Shown piece after piece: positions 24,322-31,695 of a stretch of 32,102 bases of DNA. Origin of the DNA: Actinobacteria bacterium Ga0077560. Its GTDB lineage: Bacteria > Actinomycetota > Thermoleophilia > Miltoncostaeales > Miltoncostaeaceae. A program made the position numbers and the translations under genes. Numbering within the stretch: position 1 is the first letter of the stretch; every line of letters starts with the position of its first letter. The stretch is taken from positions 1 through 32,102 of the forward strand of contig LNFL01000132.1 in NCBI GenBank assembly GCA_001464275.1, read 5' to 3'. A model generated the notes under the pieces. It searched no databases, was not told where the DNA came from, and was given only the letters and a program-made list of their open reading frames with translations.

Positions 24322-25485
24322 TCAGTCGGCGGCCCGCTCCTCACGGATATCGCCCGGAGCACGGCCCAGGATGGTGGATGCGTCACGCGTCGCCACCGGC
24401 TCGCCGTACAGCGGGCCCTCGGCATTGCGACATCCCAGCGCGCGCAGGCGGGCGGCGGCGCCCTCCTCGGTGACCCCTGCCGCGAACGGCACGAGCCCCA
24501 GGTGGCGGGCCACGGACATGGCGGTCTGGATGACGGCCCAGTCCCCGGTGGCGATGAGGTCCTGGTCGAGCACCACGCCGTCCACCGGCAGGGTGCGCAG
24601 CGCGTCCAGCGCGGTGGCGCCGCCGCCGAAGCGCTCCAGCACCGTCCGCACCCCGGCGCGGCGCAGCGCGCCGAGCGCCTCGCGGGCGGCCTCGCCGCCG
24701 GCGGCGGCCTCCGCCTCGGGGATGCGCAGCCACAGCCGGCTGCGGGGTGCCCCGGCGCGGCGCACGACGGCCTCGACGAACGGCGGCAGCCCGCCGTCGG
24801 CGATCGCGCCCGGCGCGGAGACCATGACGAACGGCTGCTCGCTGGTGTGGCGGCCGGCGCTCCAGTCGGCCAGCGAACCGGCGGCGCGGGCGATGAGGCG
24901 CTGCAGTGCGGGACCGGTCACGGCGCCGCCGTCGGCGGGCACGGCCACCACCCCGGCGGTGCGTCCGCTGGCCAGGTCCACCACCGGCACGTACGCGACG
25001 TTCAGGGCCTGGCTGCTCACGGGTGCCGCGGTGGCGCCGGAGCGGCGCAGGCGCCGGCCGGTGACCATGTCCTCGGCCTCCTCGATGACCACCAGGTACG
25101 CGGGCGTGTCGTCCCAGGCGACGGCGTTGGCGCGCACCTCGATGCGGCGGGTGCCGCTGGCCACGCGCACCACGGCGCTCAGGCCGTCGGTGAGGGGCGG
25201 CTCGCCCTCCAGCGGCAGGACGCCGCCGGGCTCGCAGTCGGGTACCAGCGCGTGCGCCACGGGGTTCGCGGCCAGCACCCGGCGGTCACCGGACACCACG
25301 GCGATGCCGATCGGCAGCGCATCGATCACGGCCTGGAGCCGGCGCTCCGAGCGGTCCAGTGCGTCCCGGAGCGTGGTGATGCGCTCCTCGGTGGCCTCCA
25401 GCAGCCGCGCGATCTCGGCGGCGGGCCCGAAGGCCGGCTCGCTCGTCTCCGTGGCGGGGGGCTGGATGGAATCGTCGTCGGCCAT
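24322..25485 (-). CDS. PAS protein with degenerate EAL domain
   Basis: A 387-residue protein. A coiled-coil-like lead (about 20-50) precedes a PAS domain (AVIDALPIGIAVVSGDRRVLAANP). The C-terminal domain has the EAL fold pattern but not the catalytic residues: the EAL motif position reads VVAVPA, DDFG reads ERFG, the KxD motif reads VVLDQD without lysine, and the loop-6 glutamate region reads AAGVTEEG. One Glu (LRIPE) remains. Phosphodiesterase activity is therefore unlikely; binding c-di-GMP or a protein partner is possible. ATG 25485 is preferred over an upstream TTG (25551), which would overlap the divergent secreted-protein gene, although an AGAGGA precedes that TTG. Confidence 0.82.
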   Translation of the reverse strand: MADDDSIQPPATETSEPAFGPAAEIARLLEATEERITTLRDALDRSERRLQAVIDALPIGIAVVSGDRRVLAANPVAHALVPDCEPGGVLPLEGEPPLTDGLSAVVRVASGTRRIEVRANAVAWDDTPAYLVVIEEAEDMVTGRRLRRSGATAAPVSSQALNVAYVPVVDLASGRTAGVVAVPADGGAVTGPALQRLIARAAGSLADWSAGRHTSEQPFVMVSAPGAIADGGLPPFVEAVVRRAGAPRSRLWLRIPEAEAAAGGEAAREALGALRRAGVRTVLERFGGGATALDALRTLPVDGVVLDQDLIATGDWAVIQTAMSVARHLGLVPFAAGVTEEGAAARLRALGCRNAEGPLYGEPVATRDASTILGRAPGDIREERAAD

Positions 25486-25533
25486 GACCTTCAATGCCGT
25501 GGCGGTGCGCGCGTGAGAGCCTTCCGGCACCAG

Positions 25534-26656
25534 ATGCGACGCAGAACGCAAAGGTCCTCTTTTTCTCTCGCGGTCGCAATCCTTTTGGCGGCCGCCGTGC
25601 CGGCCCCATCGGCAGCGGGCGCAACTTGCGGGTCAGCGCGTGGTGTTCCCGTTCCCCGGCACCACCGTCCCCTCGTGGCTGCGCGATCGCATCCGGCGGG
25701 GCGAGGCCGGGGGCGTGCTGCTGTTCGCGGGCAACGGCACGGACGCGGCGACGGTGCGCCGGCTCACCGATGCGCTGCAGTCCATTCCGCGCCCGCAGGC
25801 CCTGGACGCCCCGCTGCTGGTGATGATCGACCAGGAGGGCGGCCCGGTGCGCCGCCTGCGCGGCGCGCCCGAGGCCGGCGGCGGTGAACTGGCCCGGCGC
25901 CCGGTGGCCGCGTCCCGCACGGCGGGTGACGCGGCGGGGCGCCTGCTGTGCCGCGCCGGCGTCAACGTGAACCTGGCCCCGGTGCTCGACCTGGCCCGGC
26001 CCGGATCGGTGATCGCCGCCCAGGGGCGCAGCCTGGGCGCGGGCCCCGCCGCCGTCGCCCGGCGCGGCGTCGCCTTCGCGCGGGGGATGGCGCCGTGGGG
26101 CGTTCTGGCCGCCCCCAAGCACTTCCCGGGGCTGGGCCCGGCCACGCGCACCACCGACGACGTGCCGGTCACGCTCACCACGCCCCGCCGGGTGCTGCAG
26201 GCCGCCGACGAACGGCCGTACCGGGCGCTCATCGGGCAGGGCGTCCCGTTCGTCATGGTCGGCACGGCGGTCTACCGGGCCTTCGGAAACCGCCCGGCCG
26301 CGCTGTCAGGCCGGGTGGTGGAGGGGGAGCTCCGGGAGCGGCTGGGCTTCGACGGCGTGGTGGTCAGCGATGCGCTCGACACGCCGGCCCTCGCGCCGTA
26401 CGGCGACCACCGTGCGGTCGCCGTACGGGCGGCGGGCGCCGGGGTGGACCTGCTGCTCTACGCCGACCCGGCCGCCGCCCGGGATGCGGCGGACGGCATC
26501 GCGCGCGGTCTGCGCGAGGGAGCGGTGTCACATGCCCGGGCCGGTGAGTCGCTGGAGCGGGTGCTCAGCCTGCGCCGGGCGCTGGCGGGGACGGGAGCGC
26601 CCACTCCAGGTCCCCTCGGAGCGCGGCCGCCCGCGCCAGATCAGCCGGCGTGTTGA
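25534..26656 (+). CDS. secreted GH3-family glycoside hydrolase-like protein, signal peptide out of frame
   Basis: The body (frame of GTG 25640, about 340 residues) is a GH3 catalytic domain. It has AQLAGQRVVFPFPGT before that GTG, then GVLLFAGNG, MIDQEGGPVRRL, AAPKHFPGLG and the nucleophile region GVVVSDALD. The NagZ-type Asp-x-His acid/base loop is not kept; the segment reads RTTDDVPV. A convincing Sec signal peptide (MRRRTQRSSFSLAVAILLAAAV then PAPSAAGA) starts at ATG 25534 in a different frame. The body frame has no start codon before 25640, yet its family-typical AQLAGQR lies upstream of that. Removal of one base near 25611-25620 joins both frames smoothly. A sequencing indel, a recent frameshift or a recoding event would explain this. 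The 3' end overlaps convergent mobA by 92 bp. Substrate unknown. Confidence 0.75.
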
Positions 26657-27170
26657 CGTTCAGCAGCTCGTCCGCGGAGGCGTCCACGAGCACCGGGTCC
26701 AGGGCGTCCACCAGGCCCATCATCCGTGGGGTGTTTGCCGCCAGCAGGGCATCGGCGGCCGTCAGCGCCGCCACCCGGGGGTAACGGGCGCACAGCGGCT
26801 GGGCGCGCCCGCCGGGATCGACGGCCATGGCGGTGCGCCCGGCCGGCACGGCGGCGAGCCGGGCGACCACCGGGCCCGCCAGGGGCAGGTCGCACGCCAG
26901 CACCAGCACCTGCGCCGTGGTGCACGCCATCAGGCCGGTGGCCAGCCCGGTGAGCGGGGCGTCGGGGCCGGCGCGGTCGAGCACCACCTCGGCCGGCAGC
27001 GGGGGCAGCGTGATCCCGGGCCGCGTCACCACCAGCACGCGCCCACAGTGGGGCCGCAACGCCGCCACGGCGAGCTCCACCAGGGGGTGCCCGCCGATGG
27101 CGGCCAGGGCCTTGGGGCCGCCCATCCGCGTGCCGGCGCCGCCGGCGATCACGATGCCGTCGTGGTCCAC
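26565..27170 (-). CDS. mobA: molybdenum cofactor guanylyltransferase-like protein (MobA)
   Basis: A 201-residue nucleotidyltransferase that would attach GMP to molybdopterin to give the bis-MGD type cofactor; MocA-like cytidylyl- or adenylyltransferases are the main alternative. The N-terminal signature GIVIAGGAGTRMGGPKAL contains the GGxxxRMG-K nucleotide-binding loop. LVLACDLPLAGP carries the metal-binding Asp, and a C-terminal LLNVNTPADL is typical. The GTG at 27170 is supported by a CACAAT box 6 nt upstream. moeA lies 0.6 kb away on the other strand, consistent with cofactor biosynthesis. The last 92 bp overlap the convergent GH3-like gene. Confidence 0.87.
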   Translation of the reverse strand: MDHDGIVIAGGAGTRMGGPKALAAIGGHPLVELAVAALRPHCGRVLVVTRPGITLPPLPAEVVLDRAGPDAPLTGLATGLMACTTAQVLVLACDLPLAGPVVARLAAVPAGRTAMAVDPGGRAQPLCARYPRVAALTAADALLAANTPRMMGLVDALDPVLVDASADELLNVNTPADLARAAALRGDLEWALPSPPAPGAG

Positions 27171-27176
27171 GTCCGC

Positions 27177-27182
27177 ATTGTG
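27177..27182 (-). promoter_or_regulatory. -10 box of mobA, leaderless arrangement
   Basis: CACAAT (minus strand) keeps the A2 and T6 positions of the -10 element and lies exactly 6 nt before GTG 27170. Confidence 0.45.
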
Positions 27183-27257
27183 GACTTCGGGAAACGCGCA
27201 CGCGGTTCCGCGCGCAGCACGGACGCGCGGCACGGGGCCGGTGGACAAGAGTGACTC

Positions 27258-27755
27258 ATGGCGATGGACCCTCACGCGAACGCGGTCACCCAGGCGGGGC
27301 TCGCCGAGGCGCGGCGGCTGTCCGCCGAGCTGGCCCGCAGCGAGGAGGACCACCTCATGCGGACCGGATCGCTGCACGACGATCCGTTCGCGCAGCTGGC
27401 ATCGGCGGCCGAGGCCGCCGCGGCGATGGCCCTCGAGGCCGGCGCGACCGTGGACGACCTGCACCGCGCCGTGCTCGCGGACGCGGGGATGCTCGCCCGC
27501 CGCCGGGCCGCCGGCCGGCTGGCGGTGGAGGCCGCGAGCCTGGCGTTCGTGGAGGACAACCTCATGGTGCGCTCCGAGGGCGAGGTCCCGGTGGGCCACG
27601 TGAGCCGCGCCCGGCGGGAGTTCGACGCCGCGGTGCGGCGGGCGGTGATCGGCGGGATGTCCGCCGAGGAGATCCTGGCGGTGGCCGCTGAGGCGGGCAT
27701 CGAGCTGGCGACCCTCGACGTGGTGCTGGCGCTGCAGCACACCGGGCGCGCCTGA
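27258..27755 (+). CDS. hypothetical protein, alpha-helical
   Basis: A 165-residue soluble protein that I do not recognise. It is Ala/Glu/Arg rich and predicted mostly helical, without cysteines or membrane segments. Its composition (many AEEAA-type stretches and a C-terminal MSAEEILAVAAEAGIELA) suggests a helical bundle. ATG 27258 begins 87 bp from the divergent mobA start and the stop is 32 bp before moeA, so it lies inside the molybdenum cofactor locus. A link to that pathway is context only. Confidence 0.75.
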   Translation: MAMDPHANAVTQAGLAEARRLSAELARSEEDHLMRTGSLHDDPFAQLASAAEAAAAMALEAGATVDDLHRAVLADAGMLARRRAAGRLAVEAASLAFVEDNLMVRSEGEVPVGHVSRARREFDAAVRRAVIGGMSAEEILAVAAEAGIELATLDVVLALQHTGRA

Positions 27756-27775
27756 CCCATCGGGCCCGGGCCTGG

Positions 27776-27781
27776 CAGCAT
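27776..27781 (+). promoter_or_regulatory. -10-like box of moeA, leaderless arrangement
   Basis: CAGCAT lies 6 nt before GTG 27788 and shares the A2/T6 pattern seen at gltX and htrA-like genes. moeA could alternatively be read through from the upstream gene. Confidence 0.35.
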
Positions 27782-27787
27782 GCCCGT

Positions 27788-28957
27788 GTGACCGGCGAAC
27801 GTGGCATCGGCTTCCAGCGCGCCCTGGACCTCGCGCGGTCCCAGGCCGTGCGGCCGGGGGACGAACCCGTGGAGCTGCGGCTGGCGGCGGGACGGGTGCT
27901 GGCGGAGGACGTCCGCGTGCTGGCCGACCATCCGCCGTTCACGAACTCCGCGATGGACGGCTTCGCGGTGCGGGCCGCCGACACGCCCGGCGCGCTGGTG
28001 GTGGTGGGCGAGAGCGCCGCGGGTGCGCCGTGGCCGGGCGAGCTGGGCCAGGGGCAGGCCCTGCGCATCTCCACCGGTGCCGCGGTGCCGGACGGGGCGG
28101 ACGCGATCGTGCAGCGCGAGGCCGCGGTGGACGAGGGCCTGCGCGTGACGGTGCCCCAGGCCCTGCCGGGCCGGTTCGTGCGCCATCGCGGGGAGGACGC
28201 CCGCGCGGGTGACCCGCTGCTGTCGCGCGGGGCGCGGCTGGGGTCGCACCAGCTGGCGGCCATCGCGGGCGCCGGGCACCCGTTCGTGTCGTGCGTGCGG
28301 CGGCCCCGCGTTGCCGTGCTGGTGTCCGGCGGCGAGGTGGTGCCGGTGGGGGCGCCGCTGGCGCCCGGCCAGGTGTGGGACATCAACGGCACCGTCATCC
28401 CCGCGATGGCGGTGGCCGCCGGGGCCGAGGTCGTGCTCTGCGATTTCGTGCCGGACGACCACGCGGCCACCCGGGCCGCGCTGGCCGGCGCGCTGGCGGT
28501 GGCGGACGTGGTGTTCAGCACCGGCGGGGCGTCGGTGGGCGACCACGACCACCTGCGACCGGCCCTGGCGGAGTTGGGGGTGGAGGAGGTCCTCTGGGGC
28601 GTGGAGATCCGCCCGGGCCACCCGCTGTGGCTGGGACGCGGCGGTGAGGTGCGCGTGATGGCCCTGCCGGGCAACCCCGTGTCGGCCGTCGTGTGCTTCC
28701 ACGTGTTCGGCCGGACGCTGCTGGGATGCGACGACGCCTGGACGACGCTGCCGCTCGCGGTGCCCTACCGCAGCCCCACGCCGCGCACGGACCTCATCCG
28801 CTGCACGCTCACCGCGGACGGGCTGGTCCCCGCCGCACGGCAGGCCTCGCACGACATCACCTCGCTCGCCCACGCGACGCACATCGCCGCCGTCCCCGCC
28901 GGGTCGGGCGAGATCGGTGCGGGGGATGCCCTGCCGGCGGTGGCGCTGGCGGGCTGA
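27788..28957 (+). CDS. moeA: molybdopterin molybdenumtransferase MoeA
   Basis: A 389-residue MoeA-type enzyme that inserts molybdenum into adenylated molybdopterin. The family landmarks occur in order: PFTNSAMDGFAVRA (about 50-63), RHRGEDARAGDPLL, then the MoCF-like binding domain with VSGGE, a DINGT turn and STGGASVGDHDHL, and finally the LPGNPVSAVVCF loop. The C-terminal beta domain follows. Length is normal. GTG 27788 is the first start; an ATG or ribosome-binding site is lacking. mobA lies nearby on the opposite strand; no molybdoenzyme is encoded in the window. Confidence 0.94.
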   Translation: MTGERGIGFQRALDLARSQAVRPGDEPVELRLAAGRVLAEDVRVLADHPPFTNSAMDGFAVRAADTPGALVVVGESAAGAPWPGELGQGQALRISTGAAVPDGADAIVQREAAVDEGLRVTVPQALPGRFVRHRGEDARAGDPLLSRGARLGSHQLAAIAGAGHPFVSCVRRPRVAVLVSGGEVVPVGAPLAPGQVWDINGTVIPAMAVAAGAEVVLCDFVPDDHAATRAALAGALAVADVVFSTGGASVGDHDHLRPALAELGVEEVLWGVEIRPGHPLWLGRGGEVRVMALPGNPVSAVVCFHVFGRTLLGCDDAWTTLPLAVPYRSPTPRTDLIRCTLTADGLVPAARQASHDITSLAHATHIAAVPAGSGEIGAGDALPAVALAG

Positions 28958-28959
28958 GG

Positions 28960-28999
28960 GTCCGCGGCCCGCCGGTGGCCGATGGGCCACCGGGCGGAC
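28960..28999. terminator. bidirectional hairpin after moeA
   Basis: The inner stem CCGGTGGCC/GGCCACCGG (9 bp, loop GATG) continues on the right into GCGGAC, which pairs with GTCCGC at 28960-28965 across a 6-nt left bulge. It separates moeA from the convergent 62-residue gene. Confidence 0.6.
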
Positions 29000-29009
29000 G
29001 CGGGAACGC

Positions 29010-29198
29010 CTAGGCGGCGGTGTCCTCCGAGGAGGTCTCGGCCTGGGCCGTCGGAGCCTCGCCATCGGCGGGCAGTCCGAGGGCGGAGCGCCAGTCCTTC
29101 GGCAGCTCCTTGTCGAACGGGGTGAGCTGCTTGCCATGGTTCGGGATCGCCTGAGGGTTCGAGCCGAACCAGCGGTTGGGGTATCGAGAATCGACCAT
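29010..29198 (-). CDS. small hypothetical protein (62 aa)
   Basis: A 62-residue polar protein beginning MVDSRYPNRWFGSNPQAIP and continuing LTPFDKELPKDWRSALGLP, with an acidic Ala/Glu tail. The family is unknown to me. Its aromatic and Pro/Asn-rich N-terminal half is unlike a chance frame in GC-rich DNA. ATG 29198 stands 7 nt after TAGGCT on the minus strand, which fits a leaderless transcript; an upstream GTG (29222) would include this box and is rejected. Confidence 0.65.
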   Translation of the reverse strand: MVDSRYPNRWFGSNPQAIPNHGKQLTPFDKELPKDWRSALGLPADGEAPTAQAETSSEDTAA

Positions 29199-29205
29199 GG
29201 GCGGG

Positions 29206-29211
29206 AGCCTA
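29206..29211 (-). promoter_or_regulatory. -10 box of the 62-aa gene, leaderless arrangement
   Basis: TAGGCT on the minus strand lies 7 nt before ATG 29198, the same hexamer as at mscL. Confidence 0.55.
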
Positions 29212-29253
29212 GCGAAGGGCACGGGCGATCTCGCATCCCGGCCACGCGATGAC

Positions 29254-30264
29254 CTACGCGGTGGGCCCCTCGGTGAGGGTCACCTCGGCGGTGCGGGTGG
29301 CGCCCGTCGAGTCCGTCCACGTCACGCGCACCACGTCCCCGGGTCGGCGGCGGCCGATGAGGCCGGCGAGCCCGCTGCCGGACACCACTCGTGTGCCGTC
29401 GAGGGAGACCACGGTGTCGCCCCCCCGGAGACCGGCGGCCTGCGCGGGGCTGCCGTCCACCACGCCGCTCAGCACGGCGCCCCCGCCGCCGGGGTCTCGG
29501 CGGTCGATGCGCACGCCCAGGAACGCGGTGGGCCCGATGTGGACCGTGGCGGAGCCCCGTCCGGCGCGCACCTGCCGCACCACGGCCAGCGCCCGGTTGA
29601 TGGGGATCGCGAAGCCCTGGGCCACCGTGAACGACGCGGCCGAGTTCATGCCGATCACGCGGCCGGAGGCGGAGTACAGGGGGCCGCCGGACTCCCCGGG
29701 CGCCAGGCGCGTGGTGGTCTGGATGACGCCGGTGAGCCGCTCGGTCTCCCCGAACGCGCCCTCCACGCGGATGGTGCGCTTGAGGACGCTCACGACGCCC
29801 CGGCTGATCTCCGCGCGGCCGCCGGAGCCGTTGGCGTTGCCCACGGCGATCACCGGGTCGCCCACGCGGACCCGGGCGGAGTCGCCCAGCCGGGCGGTGC
29901 GCAGCGGCGGGGCGTTCCTCACCCGGATGACGCCGATGTCGCCGGTCCGGTCGTAGCCCAGCACCTCGGCCACCCACCTGCGGTTGGTGCGCACCTCGCG
30001 CACCCGGATGACGGTGGAGCCCTCGATGACGTGGTGGTTGGTGAGGATCACCCCGTCCGAGCCGACGACGATGCCGGTGCCCGCCGCCGCCCCGCCCCCG
30101 GCGACCTGGACCGTGATGTCCACCACGCCGCGCTCCAGCTGGACCCGGGTCGGCGCGGCCGACCCCATCGCGGGAACCGCCAGGCAGACGGCGCCGGCGA
30201 CCGCGGCCGCGGCCCATGCGCGCGGCCCGCCGGGGCGCCGGCGGAGTGCGGGAGCGATCCTCAC
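29254..30264 (-). CDS. HtrA/DegP-like trypsin-fold serine protease with PDZ domain
   Basis: A 336-residue exported quality-control protease. The N-terminus has Arg-rich residues and a hydrophobic core (AWAAAAVAGAVCLAV) ending near AMGSAA, a Sec signal peptide or membrane anchor. The chymotrypsin-fold domain carries the triad His78 (LTNHHVIEG), Asp109 (TGDIGVIRV) and Ser192 (PGESGGPLYS). One PDZ domain follows (VVDGSPAQAAGLRGGDTVVSLDG). GTG 30264 is chosen because CAGGCT lies 7 nt upstream; the longer open frame would run antisense through the tRNA-Thr gene. Substrates are not deducible. Confidence 0.92.
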   Translation of the reverse strand: MRIAPALRRRPGGPRAWAAAAVAGAVCLAVPAMGSAAPTRVQLERGVVDITVQVAGGGAAAGTGIVVGSDGVILTNHHVIEGSTVIRVREVRTNRRWVAEVLGYDRTGDIGVIRVRNAPPLRTARLGDSARVRVGDPVIAVGNANGSGGRAEISRGVVSVLKRTIRVEGAFGETERLTGVIQTTTRLAPGESGGPLYSASGRVIGMNSAASFTVAQGFAIPINRALAVVRQVRAGRGSATVHIGPTAFLGVRIDRRDPGGGGAVLSGVVDGSPAQAAGLRGGDTVVSLDGTRVVSGSGLAGLIGRRRPGDVVRVTWTDSTGATRTAEVTLTEGPTA

Positions 30265-30271
30265 GAGCCGA

Positions 30272-30277
30272 AGCCTG
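30272..30277 (-). promoter_or_regulatory. -10 box of the HtrA-like gene, leaderless arrangement
   Basis: CAGGCT (minus strand) is 7 nt before GTG 30264, matching the spacing at the 62-aa gene. No ribosome-binding site is visible. Confidence 0.45.
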
Positions 30278-30344
30278 CCGGATCGACCGCGGATCGTCCC
30301 GGCCGCCGGTCCCCCCGGACCATCACGCCGGGTGGTCGCGTTGG

Positions 30345-30350
30345 TACCGT
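30345..30350 (+). promoter_or_regulatory. -10 box of tRNA-Thr
   Basis: TACCGT, identical to the box before tRNA-Pro, lies 24 nt before the mature 5' end of the tRNA. Confidence 0.5.
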
Positions 30351-30374
30351 GACGGTTGCCCCCGGCGGGGGCCG

Positions 30375-30447
30375 GCCGGAGTAGCTCAGCTGGTAGAGCA
30401 GCTGTCTTGTAAACAGCAGGCCAGGGGTTCGAGTCCCCTCTCCGGCT
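30375..30447 (+). tRNA. tRNA-Thr (anticodon UGU)
   Basis: A complete 73-nt cloverleaf: acceptor GCCGGAG/CTCCGGC with discriminator T, D arm GCTC...GAGC, anticodon stem GCTGT/ACAGC around CTTGTAA (anticodon TGT at 30408-30410), and T arm AGGGG-TTCGAGT-CCCCT. CCA is not encoded. Confidence 0.97.
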
Positions 30448-30505
30448 CCTGCCCGAAAGAACCTGCGGCCGGGCCGCCCGGGCCATTCGTCCCGCAGGCG
30501 GTCCA

Positions 30506-30535
30506 TTGACGCACGGTTATCCGACGGCCGAGAAT
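30506..30535 (+). promoter_or_regulatory. possible promoter of the SnoaL-like gene
   Basis: TTGACG (30506-30511) and GAGAAT (30530-30535) are separated by 18 bp, about 90 bp before ATG 30624. It is the only TTGAC-like -35 I noticed in an intergenic region here. Moderate match only. Confidence 0.3.
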
Positions 30536-30623
30536 CGGTCGTGGATCGCCGTCCCGCGTCACCCCCTCTCATCGAACGACGGGTCCGAGCCGGCCGCCCT
30601 CCGGGGCTTCGTGCTCCGAGACC

Positions 30624-31073
30624 ATGCCCCGAGGTTCCGTGAACTCCGTGATCCGTGGACAGGTGCTCGACGCGACCCGCGCGTACTACGCCGCGTTCGG
30701 ACGCTGCGACCTGGCCGCGACGATGGCGTGCTGGTCACGCAGGGCGGACATCGCCTGCGTGCCGCCCCTCTCGGATCCCGGCTTCGGATGGGACGGGGTC
30801 GAGGAGGTCTACCGTGGCGCGTTCACCCTCCTCGCGGAGGAGATCTTCGAGTTCGAGGTCATGCAGACGACGCTCGAGGACCCGTTGGCGGTCGTGACGT
30901 GCGCGGAGCGCGCCACCAATCCGCGCGAGGGCCATGTGAACGAGTTCATGGCGACGAACCTGTTCGTGCTCGAGCGCGAGGGATGGCGCCTGCTGCACCG
31001 GCACATCTCCTGGCGGGTGAGCCGCGAGCTGCGGCTGCTCGCCGCCGACGCCGGGACACCCGAGGTCCCGTGA
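30624..31073 (+). CDS. SnoaL-like / NTF2-fold protein
   Basis: A 149-residue protein with the cone-shaped NTF2-like fold pattern. It opens with an N-terminal helix (VLDATRAYYAAFGRCDLAATMACWS) and then a segment with GFGWDGVEEVYRGAFTLL. Strands follow, with a closing WRLLHRHISWR where the conserved W-x-x-x-H-x-H usually ends SnoaL/DUF4440 ketosteroid isomerase-like domains. Such proteins act on varied small molecules or have no known activity. ATG 30624 lacks a clear ribosome-binding site; a GTG 15 nt later is an alternative. It is monocistronic and ends at a strong terminator. Confidence 0.8.
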   Translation: MPRGSVNSVIRGQVLDATRAYYAAFGRCDLAATMACWSRRADIACVPPLSDPGFGWDGVEEVYRGAFTLLAEEIFEFEVMQTTLEDPLAVVTCAERATNPREGHVNEFMATNLFVLEREGWRLLHRHISWRVSRELRLLAADAGTPEVP

Positions 31074-31109
31074 GCCCTGCCCGGCACCGGGTCCGGTGCC
31101 GGGCAGGGC
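31074..31109. terminator. strong bidirectional terminator hairpin
   Basis: A perfect 17-bp inverted repeat (GCCCTGCCCGGCACCGG and its complement) with a 2-nt spacer lies directly after the SnoaL-like stop and just before the stop of the convergent DUF892 gene. No U-tract. Confidence 0.8.
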
Positions 31110-31115
31110 GGGTGG

Positions 31116-31625
31116 TCAGGCGGCCGAGGTCTCCTTCACCGCCGCCTTGCCGATGCGCTTGCCGATCGCCTCGGCGCGCTTGAGCATCTCCTTCTCCTGG
31201 GTGAGGTTCCGCTTCAGGAGGTCGGCGGCGCCCCGCTCGCCCATGGCCGTGGCCATCGCCACCAGGCCGGTGTAGGCGGCGATCTCGTAGTGCTCGGTGC
31301 GCGCGGCGGCGCCGGTGAGGAACAGGTCCCGCACCTGGCCGTCCGGGGACTCTTCGGACATGAACTCGTCGTGCTCGGCGATGATCCCCTCGATCCCCGG
31401 GCACCGCTCACCGGCGGGACGCTCGCCCAGCTGCGCGAAGACCTCCTCCAGGTTCGCGATCTGCTCGCGGGTCTCGTCGAGGTGGTCCTGGAACCCCTGA
31501 CGCAGCTCGTCGTCCCCGGCCTCCTTGGCCATCGTGGGCAACGCCTTGGTGAGCTGCCGCTCGGCGTACAGGATGTCGCGCAGCTCGTGGATGAACAGCT
31601 CGCGCGGTTGGGTCATCTCGGCCAT
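31116..31625 (-). CDS. ferritin-like DUF892 (YciE/YciF family) protein
   Basis: A 169-residue four-helix-bundle protein of the stress-associated DUF892 family. It starts with PRELFIHELRDILYAERQL, which holds the first metal-ligand Glu pair. The helices continue with QDHLDETREQIANLEEVF and ARTEHYEIAAYTGLVAMA, where Glu and His complete the diiron-like pattern. A lysine-rich tail (GKRIGKAAVKE) ends the protein. ATG 31625 has GGAGGAG a suitable distance upstream. Relatives are induced in osmotic, desiccation and stationary-phase stress; the activity is not well established. Nearby mscL and HtrA-like genes fit a general stress context, but they are not in the same operon. Confidence 0.9.
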   Translation of the reverse strand: MAEMTQPRELFIHELRDILYAERQLTKALPTMAKEAGDDELRQGFQDHLDETREQIANLEEVFAQLGERPAGERCPGIEGIIAEHDEFMSEESPDGQVRDLFLTGAAARTEHYEIAAYTGLVAMATAMGERGAADLLKRNLTQEKEMLKRAEAIGKRIGKAAVKETSAA

Positions 31626-31695
31626 TGCAGGCTCCTCCGGTCGTGGATGCGTGACACCCCCTTCCCGGAGGCCGCCGCCGGAATCCACCGCCGGG

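Noticed and set aside
30265-30486. N-terminal extension of the HtrA-like frame
   Set aside because: It would run antisense through tRNA-Thr and precede a good signal peptide; GTG 30264 with its -10 box is better.
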